From Sindora glabra (Eukaryota; Streptophyta; Magnoliopsida; Fabales; Fabaceae): a stretch of DNA of 64,000 nt. Both the position numbers and the translations under genes were made by a program. Under the pieces are notes generated by a model. That model made no database searches. It was not told where the DNA came from and saw nothing but the letters and a program-made list of their open reading frames with translations. This document shows, piece after piece, positions 12,609 through 25,857 of the stretch (positions are counted from its first letter, which is position 1; every line of letters begins with the position of its first letter). Where the stretch lies: NCBI GenBank assembly GCA_020226215.1, contig CM035235.1, forward strand, positions 55,457,511-55,521,510, read 5' to 3'.

Positions 12609-15445
12609 ACCAAGAACACCATCCAATTCCCAATTCCTTTACACATTAGTTAAATTTATCCTCCGAACAAACAATAAGCTTTAAGCCAAAACAAAGTAAC
12701 AAACATAAACTTGAATAATAAAAGTATATCAGACTTCCCATGATTGCTACATGAAAAAAAGGTCTGAGCAGTGTATTACCAGTGTTACTCCATGTTTATA
12801 ACATATATTATAATTTAGTAAAAAAAGCAAAATATTCTCTTCAATGGATGGTTAGATTTTGCCTGTATTTTGCCCTCTTCTACTTTGGAAACTATCCTTT
12901 AAAATTTTACAAAACTTGTAATTGGTATTTATTGTTAACTTAATTAATTATTTTATTAAATTATATAATTTTTTAATAAAATTTTTAACGACAATCATAT
13001 ATTATAATATATTGATTTATTTTATCATTTTTTTACGTATAATTTCGCAACTCCTTTTTTATTATTTAATTAAAATTCTATATATCTAATTTAATTTCTA
13101 TTAATTATATAATATAGAAATTATTTGTGAAAAATAACAAGATAAACTAATATACTATAATATTATAATTTTTGTTTAAAAATATCTTTAAAAATCATAT
13201 AATTTGATAAAATAGTAAATTAAATTGACAAAGAGTGTTAATTATAAGTTTTGTATAGTTCAAAAGAGTGATTTTCAAATTTTTAAGGTTGAATTGAAGA
13301 GGATAAAATCCAACCACTCTAAAATTAAAAGAGATATTTTGCATTTAATAAAGCATCATTCATCCAAAAATATGAGACTTTGCGAGCACAACGAATCACA
13401 ATTGTCAAGTTAGTATCAAATATACCCATGCAATTTTTGGCATTTATTACATACAAATAGGGGAAATATAATGGAAGGTAGAAAAAATAGTATCACTTTA
13501 AAGCCCACAACAAAATGGCTTGTGCAAAATAAAAGATTATAAAATAATGATTATATTTTACTAGATATTTTATTCCAGAGACTTCTGCAGGAAGAGTATT
13601 AAAGAGAAGGCAATGCAAATCAGATCACTGTAACACAAGAAGAAAATAAAAAACTAAGAAAGTAATTATATTAAAATGAGCAAATCTCAAACCTTATGGC
13701 CTATTAGTTCTAGCCGTGAAGCAAAATTCTCTAAACGAGCATCTCCATATCTATCACGTTGAAGATACTCCTGTAATCAATTATGGAACAACTTAATCAC
13801 AACAAAGTGAACTACTGCAACAACGACGACGACGACAATAACAACAACCAGAAAGAAAGAAAAGGGAAAAAAATAGAAAACACACTTTCTTTTGGCCCGG
13901 GGGAGAAATGGGAGTTGGGTTTGGAATAGATCAAACTGCAAGGCTTTCTTACCACTAAATCAAATTGAGTGCCTTTTACAAAAGCAACAAGCTTGGGGAG
14001 CTCTTTCCCTAACATCAACTCACTTGCATGGTTTTCTAAAATATTTTTAATATTAGTAATGCTGGCACTCTGCTCCTTAGGTGAGGTGCTGCTCATAAGA
14101 ACAATTACTTGTTAATATAACCGGGGCGGGTGTGGGTGCATATATATCATGGTCAATATGCAAAATCTTAAGAATTCATAAACCTTTTATCCAATTGCTT
14201 CCTGTAACTAGAACTAAAAAGAAAATAACCCACAAATCTGAGAGAGAGTTCATCTGAATCAGGTGATGCTCGCTTAAGTTCCTTACCAGATCTTAGTAAG
14301 AACCTCACTTGTCGACCCAGGACAAATAAAATAAAAAAGAAAGAGAAGCTGTGATGTCTTTAATGTGACTTAACCAAACTAAGTGAATGATTTTGATTGT
14401 TTCAAAACAATACCAGGTCCCCAGCTAGTTCATATAAAGATTCATCCAGTGTTGCCTGCATAAGTATTAAAATCCCCATCGAAGTCCAATGAAATAACAT
14501 AAAATAAGTGATAACAAATTAAGCTCAAACCTGTCACAGCCGTAAAGCACAATACTGACTGACAGCAGGACCTTCAAGTTTAGCAATCACCTGTTATTTT
14601 AAAGATGGAATGAATTGATATTTTGATAACTTTTAGATGCCGCGCTGAACAAATTATACATACAACCATTAATATATTCTCCCATATCATGTACAAACCA
14701 AGCCTCACAACTATAGCGCCCACACGCTCCACATATAGAAAAAAATTAAAAAAATAAAGCCTATTCCTTCCCCACGCCCAAACCCAAAAAAAAGGAAAAA
14801 AAAAGGAGCACAAGATATGAGATTGTGAATAATTATGTGATGCAACACTCAAACCATACAAATTTGAATAGAAAACAGAAGGCTTGCCATGAAACCCAAA
14901 AAAATAAATAAAAGGGCACAGAGAATATAAGCATTGCTAATTATACTTTATTATCAAATTATACAATTCCTTTGTTTAGTGGTGGGACTGATTAAAGAAA
15001 GAAGAAAGAAATACCAGAATGAAAAAATTTCCACAGATAAACAGAAATTAATTTGGAAAGGCAAGAGATTCTTACAAGTATATAGCAAGCTGCAGTACGA
15101 TACCATCTACATTGAAAGCCTTCCTCAAACAGTCTATACAAAAACAAGGAAAAAATTATTTATATGACCAAAACCTTAGTAGAAGAAAAGTCTCTTCAAT
15201 TTACACTATCAGGCCATCCTGAGTTTGCAATGGAGAAGCAGTTAAGCAACCATCGGGACAAAGAGAGTTAAGAATATCTTCCATGTTCATTTATATGAGT
15301 TAAAAAATGGTATTCAAGATTCTATACCTCAGTTGTTTTTCCTATTAATACTCCTATTTTCTAAAACTTTAGGTTTCAAGATTTTGCATATTATTTGCAA
15401 AGTGAAAGAAAAGAAAAAAGATTGATAAAGAATATGTAAATTCTT

Positions 15446-15448
<3 letters not shown>

Positions 15449-15478
<30 letters not shown>
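15449..15478. repeat. (AT)n run at the 3' end of the LINE
   Basis: About 15 AT units immediately beyond the 3' end of the minus-strand LINE. It is either the element's tail or expansion of a tail; plant L1 tails are usually poly(A), so its origin is uncertain. Confidence 0.85.
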
Positions 15479-15481
<3 letters not shown>

Positions 15482-15504
15482 CTGTTGAACGAGGCAATGC
15501 CCAA

Positions 15505-18500
15505 TTACACCAGAATCATTTTACTAATAGATATTCCTAAACTATCTTCCATACAAAGTTTACAACATCCATTAGGAGTCTCATTAAAAATCTGCAATTC
15601 TCCAAAAGGTAAGTGATGCCCTTTTTCTGCCAACCAATCTGCCACCTTGTTTCCTTCTGTGTAAGTGTGGGAGATTTTTACTTGCCATTCTTTGTTCATT
15701 AACTCTTTCATTAGTTTTATTAGAGGCAAGTTTGGATGACCTGGACCACCACCATATAAGATGAGATAATGAGCAGATTGTGAATCTAACTCTATCCATA
15801 CTTTTTTGAATCCTTTTTGCCATGCTAAGTCTAGCCTTGTAACAGCCCCCCACAACTCTGCAGAAAGAACATTGCTTTTTCCTAAATTTCTAGAGAAACC
15901 AGCTATCCAGTCACCTACACAATCCCTCAGAACTCCCCCACAAGTTGCCAGTTCTCCTCCTTGAAAACAATTACAGGCCATCCCCATAGCTTCTCTAGTT
16001 TTGAAATAGCAAGTTGTTACCAAATCTACATTATTTGAAGCATTGTTATCAAAGACCCATTTGTTTCTTTGAAACCATATTTCACAACATGTAGTACCAA
16101 ACAGCAACTTTCAATCTACTTCAGCATCCTTTCCTACTTTGGTTGTCATATTCAAATCTATCCATTCATGAATATTAGTAGAAAAGAATTTCTCCTAGTA
16201 ATGAGGCTATACTAATCTGAGCCATACCTGAGATATATCATCACAGTCCCTAACTGCATGTAGAATTGATTCATTCTTGTTGCACCTTGGATAAGCATCT
16301 ACAGAGGTTAAGTGTCTATGAAGTCTTATTTCATTTGTTAAGAGTCCCTTGCTTGCAATTAGCCAGATAAAGCTTTTGATTCTTAGCGAACCATTCCATT
16401 TCCCTATTTTGTTCCAAACTAAACAGTTGGGATTGTTATCTTCAGTTATAAACTGATACGCTGACTTCACTGAAAAACTTCCATCTTTAGCAGGCAGCTA
16501 TGAAATTTCATCTGGGCCAAGCTTAGCATTAGAGGGAGAACATTGGCTATTTTCCTCTAAATGCTTTTCGAAAGAAATTCTTCAAATTTTGACCAATTCC
16601 AGCTCCCATTCTCCTTTACAAATTGGTTAGTTGTGAGTTCTTTCAAATCTAAAGGGATCTTTTTGTTGGTTACTTTTATTAAAGGGCAATTCCCTACCTA
16701 GGTATCTTCCTAGAATTTTGTATTTCCTCCATTGCAGATCACCATTTTAAACCCCTTTGAAAGACCCTTCCAAACTTTATAGACTCCTTTCTAGAAGTTT
16801 GATTGATTACTTCTCCTTTTTACTTTTAGAAAATTACCTTGACCACATCCGTATTTCTCCCTCAAAATTCGAGCCTATAGAGCATCCTTCTTAGTTGCTA
16901 GATTGAAGCCTACTTTCATAAGAAAAGCTTCATTCTGATATTTCAATTTTTTAAAACCTAAACCCCTATGTTGTTTAGTTTTGCAAATATGATTCCAGCT
17001 GACCAGATAAGGCTTCTTCTTTTCATTACTTGATCCCCATAAGAAACTATGCATTTTTTTCTCTACTTGCTTACAAACCCCAAAAAGAATCAGAGTAGAT
17101 TGCATAGTATACATCAGAAAGGCTGAAATGACTGCTTGAGAGAAAGTTGCCCTTCCAGCAAAAGAGAGCATATTAGTCTTCCAATTGCTTAGCCTTTGTT
17201 GAAGCTTTTCCAAGATATGAGCATAAGTGGATTTGGTAACTCTTCCATGATGCAAAGGCACTCCTAGATATTTCCCCAAATTCAATGTGATTCCAAATCC
17301 GAGCTCCTGACTAATTTGATTGGCTCTTGTATGATTCACATTTTTTGAAAAACAGACTTTAGTTTTCTTAAAATTTACTCTCTGACCTGAACTTTTGCAG
17401 AAAGTGTTAAAGCAACTTAGGATACTTTCCACCTGATCTAGGGAAGCTTCAGAGAAAAGTAAAAGATCATCTACAAACAAGAGGTGAGATATAAAACATC
17501 CATTCTTTTCAATTTTAATAGGCCTCCACCTTTTCTGATCCACTTCTCTTGCTATGCAGTGAGCTAACCTTTCCATACATAACATAAACAAATAGGGAGA
17601 AAAAGGGTCTCCTTATCTAATCCTTTTAGAAGGATAAAAAGGTCTAGTTTGGTTTCCATGCTAAAGAACTTTCATATTGCATGATGAAACACACTGCATT
17701 ATTAAGTTGATCATTCCCATAGGAAAACTAACCTCTTTCATTGTATCTTCAAGGAATTCCTTGTAAACACAATCATAAGCCTTCTTCAAGTTCATCTTGA
17801 TGGCCATTATCCAACTCTTCCCTTTTTTGGATTTCATAGTGTGGATGATCTCTTGAGTAATTACTATATTATCCCAACTATGCCTTTCTGGAACAAAGCT
17901 ACATTGATTTGGAGAAATCAGATGGCTCAAGTAGGGTTTTATTCGGTTAGTTACAATTTTTGTAACAATTTTATAGCTCATATTACATAAGCTTATTGGT
18001 CAAAACTATTTAAGGCATTATGGTTTGTCAATCTTTGGAATAAGTACCAATAAGGTATCATTTATCTCCCTGATTCTTTATGGGCTTCTAAAGATCTCCA
18101 AGATCAGTTCACAAACTAAGTTTCCTATTATCTTCCACTGACTTTGCAGAAAGCAAGCGTGAAGACCATCTAGTCCAGGTGCCTTATAAGGATTAAATTC
18201 AAAAACAATCTTTTTAATTTCCTCCCTTGTAACTGGAGTGTTCATTTCTTCCCTGGCCATATCTTGAATCATAGGAAAATAATTTTTAATTAGGAAATCA
18301 GCTAGCATCTGGTTCTCCTTTGAAAAAAGTTTCTTGTAAAAAGTAACAACCATATCCTTCAATTTATCATCCTCTGTTATCCAGATCCCATTATCATCTT
18401 TCAAAGCTACTATCTTATTCTTTCTTCTTCTGATTATTGTTGATGCATGAAAATATTTTGTGTTTCTATCTCCATATATAAGCCATTTACATCTAGATTT

Positions 18501-19517
18501 CTAGTACCATTAGATTTCTTCTTGAAGTAGAATTTTTTCATAGCTCTCCCAAAGTTGTTTTTGAAGTTGCTCTAAGAAAGGATTTGAGCCTTCATCTAAT
18601 TTACGCATTATTCCTTGCATCCTTGCCATGAGACCTTTCTTTTTTTTGTAGATATTTCCAAAGGTATTGTTTTTCCAGTCAGTAGCTTTAGATTCAAATA
18701 CTCTAACAGCTTCTTTCCAGTTTTTTGATCCTTTTCAAGCTTCAGCCTACTATATTAGGGAAGGAATCCTTAAGTAATAGGCAGCAAAAAATCTGAAAGG
18801 TTTAATCACTTTAGTTAATTTTTTTCCTCCTTTGAAAGATAGAAGTAATGGTTTATGATCAGATTTGAAAGGAGCTAGATGATATAAAATAGCTTCAGGA
18901 AACTTCAATCTCCAATGAATATTACATAAACCCCAATCTAGTCTTTTTTTTATCCTTGCTCTCTCCTAGGTAAATGTTGGAGCAAAGAACCCCATATCAA
19001 ATAGCCCATAGGTTTCTATGCATTTTGTGAACTTTTTCATGTTTCTCCAATTCGGTTGGGCACCCCTTAATTTATCCTCTATTGAGAGGTAAGAATTAAA
19101 GTCTCCAATTGTGATCCATGGGCCTTCAGTGTTTATAGCTAATTCCTACAACCTTTGCTAGAGAATCTCTCTTTCTTGTGGTCTTGGATTAGCATAAATA
19201 AAATTCATCCAGCTTTCATAATTCTCCTGAATAAAGTAGGTTTTGGTATGAATGAATTGTTAATCTGTCACTAGAATCTTTACTTTCACAACCTGATCAT
19301 CCCATGATAACCAGATCCCCCTAGAATATCCAAGAGGGTCAATTCGGTAAGTAACATCAAAATTAAATTTTTTTATCAACCTATCAGCTTTCTGTCCCCC
19401 TAAGTATGTCTCAAAAAGGGCTAGAATGCTAATATTATACATTCTTTTCAAATCATGAATTAATCCCGAAAAGGACTTTACTCCTGTTCCCATGCAATTC
19501 CAGGCTAAAACAGACAT
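15505..19517 (-). pseudogene. LINE ORF2: endonuclease, reverse transcriptase, RNase H, broken
   Basis: Starts at 19517 with an APE-type endonuclease (LAWNCMGTG). RT blocks follow: FNPYKAPGLDG (about 18220), then a stretch at 17981-17661 with ISPNQCSFVPERHSWDNI, then the catalytic FVDD in HLLFVDDLLLFSEAS at 17477-17466. A zf-RVT-like segment is at 16470-16207. RNase H closes the element at 16107-15505 with ELDSQSAHYLI and EGNKVADWLAEKGH. Stops and frameshifts occur between these blocks, so it cannot make a full protein, although individual domains remain open. Confidence 0.9.
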
Positions 19518-19523
19518 TATTAA

Positions 19524-21338
19524 TTACAACCAAAAAATTTCACCTGTCCTACCTCCTAGAGCTTCAATAGCAATCTCACTTTCCATCGATTGAAAATGTC
19601 TATTTGCTTTTCTCATATGTTCCATACACAAGTCTTTATCTAGTAGTTTGGATGGTTCCTTTACTTCATTGCTTTCCACATTGATTTCTTCAACCAATCT
19701 GGAGCTACTAGATTTACTTTGAGCCATATTGGTAGGACTACAGTTTATTACTGCCCTTGATTTGGTTCCTATTCCTTTAGAAAGAGAAAAAACTAATGGA
19801 GATTTATTTCTTGTGAGCTTAAAGTTACTCTTCAGAACCCTTACACTTTCCTTTCTACTTTAATTTTGAATATTTTCAATATCCTTTTTATCTACTATTT
19901 TCCCTTGCATTATCTTTCCTACAATTGGGCTCATTTGGTTCACAATTTTCACTTTTTCTTTTTTCTTCTCTTTTGAATAACTAGAGCCTTTCTTCAAATT
20001 CTCTTATCTAATCAGATCATTCTTGGATGTGTCTTCTAACAATAGATTGTCTTCCTCTCCTTCTTCATCAACATTTGCTAACACATTGAAACATGAGCCT
20101 TCAAATTCATCAAAATTTGTTATGTCCTTCCTTGCTTTAGTACTATTCCCTTTTACTCTATTGTTTAGCATTTCTATTTGTCTTCTTCCTCCTCCTCTGG
20201 TAAAATTGCCTTTTATTTTTTGAACAATCATCCATATCCTAAATGCTTCTCTTCTAACCTCTACCTTTGATTTTAGAATAGTTTCTAAATTTTCAAGCAT
20301 TACGGTATTCCCCTATTCCATAATGTTGTCATCCTTTCCAACTTGACAAGCTTCTTTGCTATGCCTATACTCCCACAACTAAAGGAGATAGCATGCAGTC
20401 CTTCATATTCCACCCTATGAATTTTACCTCTGAGTTTAAATTTTAAGAGGAACTATTTCCTTAAATCAATTTCTATGCAAATTTAGGCAAGCTTTGCTCT
20501 TTCAATCACAAACTCATCACCTACTTCTCCCCTTCTCAGAGTATTGTTATCCACCCTTAAGGTTTTACCAAAATGATTTCCCAATTGCCATAGAAAATGA
20601 TAGTTATAATATTCAATTGGTAATCCCAGTATCCTCATCCAAATAGCTATTTTTTTATTTCGTCATCAAAAAGGTCAAACTCAGGCCTCCACCTCTATAT
20701 AATGAGATAATGATCAACAACTAGCCATGGTCCTTCTTGAAGCACATAGTTATAGTCCTAGACATTTTGAAATCTCAACAGGAAGTAATCATTTTCCATG
20801 TTAATAAAATTAAATCCTCTCTGCATGCCCCATATTCTCTGTAATATTTGTTTTAGGAATTTTAACCCTAATCTTTTCCTCAGAAGTTTCACTATTAAAG
20901 CTCATCTCTAGGGTTTATATAACTCTATTCTTTCTTCTTTGGAACCTACTACATTATGACAGTAAATATTTTCCTCATTTTTACTATTTTCCTCCAGTAT
21001 TTCTTCTGATTCTTTTGAATTTTCTTTATCCTCCTCATCACCTTGCATTACTTCATCCTTTTCCTCTATACCTCCATTGATTCCCAACAAAGTATCTTTA
21101 TAGGAAATAGCAGTTCGTATGGCACTTACTTCTCCTGTTGAACTGACATTTCCTCAAACACTTGGTGTTCTATATGATCAAGGTTCAGCTCCTGCCTTTC
21201 CATCATATTCTTCTCCTTTATAGCATCGTCCATTTGGTCCTCCACCATCTCTAATCCTTTCGCCTTTTTCCTGCTTCAGGCAATTAGGTCTTCTTTCTGG
21301 CTTGAAATCTGCCTTGCCTCCTTTGAAGAATCTTCCAT
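19524..21338 (-). pseudogene. LINE ORF1 (DUF4283 and zinc knuckle), broken
   Basis: ORF1 of plant L1 elements is an RNA-binding protein. The likely ATG is at 21338. An acidic stretch (about 21090-20950) is followed near 20830-20690 by the DUF4283-type core, with blocks readable as MENDYFLLRFQNV, GPWLVVDHYL and RWRPEFD. Near 20400-20340 a CCHC-knuckle region is readable across two frames (ending HSKEAC). Stops and frameshifts are scattered throughout. The last open piece (19727-19524) ends directly before ORF2. Confidence 0.75.
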
Positions 21339-21380
21339 ACTTGGAACAGATTTCGAAATAAATGGATGAGAATTTGATAT

Positions 21381-21400
21381 CCTAAACCCTAAACCCTAAA
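21381..21400 (-). repeat. Short telomere-like motif at the LINE 5' end
   Basis: The + strand reads cctaaaccctaaaccctaaa, nearly three copies of the plant telomere unit (TTTAGGG on the minus strand). It lies about 45 bases upstream of the ORF1 ATG. It may be a telo-box in the LINE 5' untranslated region or filler at the insertion junction. Confidence 0.8.
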
Positions 21401-22042
21401 ATTTATATATATGAATATGAAGTTTCTATCCAATTCCACATGTCAAGAATGCAATAGTAAATCTCTTTGCTGTTACTATTCCATTCTTGCAGCAAACTAT
21501 CACTTCCTAACCCTACTAATTCATGGGAGCATGAATGTAAGATTAATAAAATAAAATACAATAAACAAAGGGATGAGAATCTGATATCCTAAAAAGTTTA
21601 GCAACTCCAGAATAAGCTTCACAAAGTAAAAATAAAATCCACTGTCATCAAAGAGATTGTATAAGCAATTCCACTAGGAAGGATATCTTCAAGAGAACAG
21701 TTCTGCATAGTAGAATCTTGTTTCAATTATTATTCAATAGCTAGATGGCAATTCTTCTTCCTACATGATGCCATACTACAAGAGACTTGCTACACTTCAT
21801 ATAGCAACCAAAGTTGAAGTTAAAACTTAAAAAAATAAAATAAAAAACAGTAACTAAGGATCATGATGAAAGACATACTATGTGGATCTTCCAGCAGCAG
21901 AGAACAAATCTGCCCAGTGACGACCATCAGTTTTTCTTGCAACACTTACAACAACGTCATAATAGTCTGGGAAATTCCCAATCAGATCACACGTCTTATC
22001 CAAAAGAGATCTTCTATAACACTTAAGAACTAAGGTCTGGTT

Positions 22043-24104
22043 CTAATTTACATTTTGACTAAAAAAGTTGAAATGAGAAGCAAACAACAAAGAATAAAAT
22101 AAGTTAAAAACCAAATTCATCTTCTAGAAATTTTGCATGCCATTCCAATCTAGTGAAAGACTAACTATATGCATCCAATTGTCAGATGGCAGTAGGATTT
22201 TTTTTTTTTTTTAGATATAAAAAGAACCAGATGACAGTATGATTATTTGCAAGAAATTGGAAAATAGCATATTATGTCTAGCATAAAATCCATAAAGATC
22301 AATAAATATTCTTCACTATATATTGGCTTTCTCCAAAGATGGACTACTGAAAAATGATTCATTTGGTTAATTAATAATGATGAAGGCATGAAGACATTTA
22401 ATTTGACGTTATCAAAATCAATATATGAAATATATGGACTTGCATGGTCCAACATTTTTTCAAACATAGAGATCGATACTATTCTTACACTTGAAACAAA
22501 TATTTAATAGTATAATGTTAGTTTAAAAAATGGGTAGGGCCAGAAGACCTTACTGGTCCAATAATAAGGACTTCAACCATTTGGGCTCGTGTACTATTTT
22601 GGTACAATTTTGGTATGAGAAAAAAACTAAAAAATTACTCATAATGTCTTTATATGGTTGTATAGTTTGAAATATAATTATTAAAAGCGCGCTATTACGA
22701 TCACCATAGTGCATTGCAATGTGTCTGAGTAGCTTACACCATGCCATGCCTCTTGCATTGACCAAATGAAATGGCTTAGCTAAGGCATGCATAATATGCA
22801 CCTTTTGCGCAATAGCAAAAGCAGCGCTATTGCACTTTTCTCTACAACAGTTCTGTAATGGTTATGTTCATCCTTTCTTCGACAGAAACCCCATACCCCT
22901 CCCTTTTTTTTCACTATTTTTTGTAACTATGATCGCTTCTACTTTTCTCTAGTGACCAAAGTGGCTTCTTTAGGCCACTTGCAACCATTCACTCATAACT
23001 AAGTGATTTCTTCATATACTCATCCTCTTCAATTTTCCTCTCAATTTCTCTGCCTCACTACTTTTGTTTATACTCTATTTTTTTTTTTTTTTTGCTTTTT
23101 GCTTGTCTTTTAATGTTCTCACTTCTTCATACATTCTTTATTGCTCATCTCTATTTTTTTATTACTCTATGCCTGGATAATGACAAAAGGATGGAATTTT
23201 GAGATTATTATAGGAGGGCTTTCATAATACTTCTCAAAATGAGTATAAAGTTCTTGACAAGTTTCCTTTAGAGTGAATTTTCAAAATCTATTGATTTTCT
23301 CTTTTATCTTATTATTCTCATCACATGAGTAGATATTTTAATAAATGCCTTCATTTGTAGGCATTCAAGTAAAATTAGAGGTTGATAAATCAAATGTTAT
23401 ATTATCTTTCATATTTCAATTAGATGTTTTATTGCTATATATTTGATTTATTGTTATATTTGAAATATATGAAATATTATAATATAATGTGTGCCATAAA
23501 TGAAATTTCAATTCACTATGCTGTGTGCAATGCACTATTGTGCCAAGGGTCCTCACTATTATTGTGCATCATACCCCATCTTAGTAAATAAAGTATATTA
23601 GTTTCTTATAGGTTAAGACATATAGATCATGAGTTTATATCTTGTAACATTATATTTTATTATAAATAAATATAGCCAACCTCAATTGAGGTCATGGCCT
23701 CACAAATCTTTCTTTTCTTCTAACATGTTATCTAAAGCCAAAACAAAACTCTAAAACCTAAACACATCTTTAAACATATCAAACACCTTTTTTTCCTACC
23801 ACCCCCTTTCCTACTTCTTTTCTTTTTTTTCTATGCACGACTAACTCACGGACTCCCTTTGGGCTGTGTTAGGCCTTATACAACTAATATAAAACTTTCT
23901 CAAAACTCCAAACATGGATCATATACGATGATTTAATTGTGCTAATGCTAGATAATTACTTAGAAGTAATACACTGTATGATTCGATTACAATGTCAAAT
24001 GAGTTAGAGCTATTACATCGGTGCCCGAAGGTAATGTTAAATGGGTAAGGTTCCTCACATTTTTGTAGACGAATGTAAGTAAAAAAGCTAGTCTAGTAGA
24101 GTAT
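22043..24104. other. No gene recognised; AT-rich intergenic
   Basis: About 2 kb. It holds T runs near 22199-22212 and 23080-23095, a short minus-strand frame of 74 codons at 22243-22467 with no recognisable domain, and an A/T-rich stretch near 23400-23480. Nothing resembling upstream RIC1 exons was found. Confidence 0.7.
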
Positions 24105-24545
24105 AATTAGATTTGACACTTGGAATATCGATACGGTTACAGGTAAAGCTTTAGGCGTTATAGGCACTATGATTCGAAGAAGGATTAACATCATGTGTCT
24201 TTAAGAAATTAAATGGGTTAGAGAGAGAACTAAAAAACTAGACACTATAGGATTTAAAGTATGGTATATAAGGAAAGTTAGAGGAAGAATGGAGTTGGTA
24301 TTGTTGTAAAAAAGAATTAGAAGAAAAATGTGGTGGATGTAAAAAGAATTGGGGACAAGATCTTATCATTAAGATTAATGGTTGTATAGGAAACTATTAA
24401 TGTCATTAGCGCTTATGTACCACAAGTAGAATTAGAAGCATATTCAAAGGAAAAGTTTTAGGAAAATCTCAATGGCTTGGTTCAAAGAATTCCATAAAAA
24501 TAAAAGATTCTTATTAGAGGGAATCTAAATGGACATATTGATGAC
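24105..24545 (+). mobile_element. RTE-type LINE endonuclease remnant
   Basis: Fragments of the endonuclease of a plant RTE LINE can be read on the + strand: TWNIDTVTGKALGVIGT, then RRRINIMCL followed by EIKWV, then DTIGFKVWY and RGRNGVG, with frameshifts and stops between. Near the end it resembles the NLNGHIDD region. Both ends are ragged and RT is missing, so it is an old 5'-part remnant. Confidence 0.65.
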
Positions 24546-25857
24546 ATGGTTGTCAAAATTGTGATCCCACTCATGGGATTACACAATTCTGCATTTCCAC
24601 CTTTGCATTTCATGCTGAAATCCACGATGAATCGCCAGGAGATGGCATCTCCGATTCAATCATGATAGATATATTAACTCAATGGGATCATACAATTCTA
24701 GCAAGTTACTTAATCTTTTTTTTTTAGCAATGGGTTAGGCTAGTACCAATGGGCTTAAAAATTTTCTTAAAAAATTCGAAAACCCATTAACCCAAAATGA
24801 AAAATCAAACTTTTTTTACACAAAACACAACCCTAGAGTAAAATCAGAACTAGAAAAACTAAATCTTCCATACTCAACCACAAAAACTCAAAAGATAAAA
24901 GAAAGGTAAGGTGATTATTCACTGCTCATCCCGGCAGCTGCGACCTAATGTTTGTGGGTCGCCCTTTGCTACCTTTCGTTATTTCCTACTGGCATTAACT
25001 TTTAGCTAACTGTTGTTGGAACAAAGGCCAAATTCAAAACAAAGACAAGATGGAGATAACTTAAATTCTAAATAAAGCAGAGAGAGAAATAAAGAGTGTG
25101 CAATGGACCAGAGAGAGAAAGAAGCATCTAAAGATCGATAGAGATAACAAAGATAAGGGCTGGTCAACCGGCTTTTTTGAAACTTTGACTTTAACTTTTA
25201 GTTTAACTTTAACGATTATTTATATTAATATTATTTGATAAAAAAGCTGGCCAGATATTTTAATTTATTTTAGATAGTGTATTATTTAGTTACGGTACTA
25301 AATAAGGAATGTTGAAATCATGTTTTAGCTCCTTATCAATATTTAACAACAGAGTTAAACATTATTCTTAATCAATATTTATGTAAAAATTATCTATATT
25401 AATTGCTTTATATTTGGTGGAAATTTGGAGTGAATTTAGGCAATCAATTTGACCTCCTTTTTAATTTATGACAATATGTGCGGCTTTAATTTTATATGCT
25501 TATTTAATTACTTTAAGAGATTATGAATAAGGACATGTGACATAATTAAAGCATAATATGATATTGTTGTATTTTATGTTGGGCTTTATTTTTTGTTATT
25601 GTATTTTATGATTGGCTACCATAATATGATGATATTGTATTGATCTCGCATAAACAATTTTCTTTTATTTGCTTCATAATTTTATATACTATCATTGCTT
25701 CGTAAGTTTAGATTGATTTTTAAAAACTTAAGTGGATTTTGTAATACACTTCCTCTGAAGTGGATTTTACATTTTAAAGGATCCTGATTCATAATAATTT
25801 ATAATAAGGTATCTAATCTAATGTATTTTTTAAGATAATCATCAGAAAATATTATTT
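24546..25857. other. No gene recognised; possible non-autonomous element remnants
   Basis: Begins with gttgtcaaaattgtgatccc directly after the RTE remnant, which looks like a junction to different repeat DNA. No open frame or domain seen. AT content rises strongly after 25200. Confidence 0.6.

Larger units (their letters stand above)
15479..21400 (-). mobile_element. L1-type LINE in an intron of the RIC1-like gene
   Basis: About 5.9 kb with ORF1, endonuclease, reverse transcriptase and a C-terminal RNase H, the usual order for plant L1 elements. It lies between the exons at 21879 and 15133, in the same direction as the host gene. The 3' end abuts the AT run at 15449-15478; the 5' end is placed near the telomere-like motif at 21381-21400. 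No clear target duplication was found. Both reading frames contain stops. Confidence 0.88.
11350..22042 (-). pseudogene. RIC1: RIC1-like Rab GEF subunit, C-terminal exons only
   Basis: RIC1 with RGP1 activates Rab6-type GTPases at the Golgi. Ten minus-strand exons were placed by splice sites and phase: 22042-21879, 15133-15076, 14590-14531, 14455-14414, 14307-14184, 14091-13953, 13770-13693, 12349-12233, 11651-11589, 11487-11350. They spell conserved RIC1 C-terminal blocks, such as ARKTDGRHWADLFSAAGR, ILENHASELMLGKELPKL, EYLQRDRYGDARLENFA and CSVKFKEWIVVLATLLR. The N-terminal beta-propeller part is absent; nothing like it was found up to 26 kb. Lesions: the first junction joins TA+A, a stop where the family has Glu; TGA lies in exon 14590-14531 after CALRL where the family has Leu; and the 14414/14307 junction can keep frame only with a non-canonical splice dinucleotide. 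The gene also hosts the LINE. Family assignment is from remembered conserved blocks. Confidence 0.85.

Noticed and set aside
12363..12646. Short minus-strand frames in the RIC1-like intron
   Set aside because: Intron sequence around the (GA)n run; hydrophobic composition only, with no start context or domain.
21361..21593. Direct repeat ggatgagaat-t/c-tgatatcctaaa at 21363 and 21571 as target duplication of the LINE
   Set aside because: Both copies are on the same side of the LINE, about 208 bp apart, so they cannot be its two flanks.
22243..22801. Minus-strand frames of 74 and 83 codons
   Set aside because: No recognisable domain, no splice-linked neighbours and no match to the missing RIC1 part.
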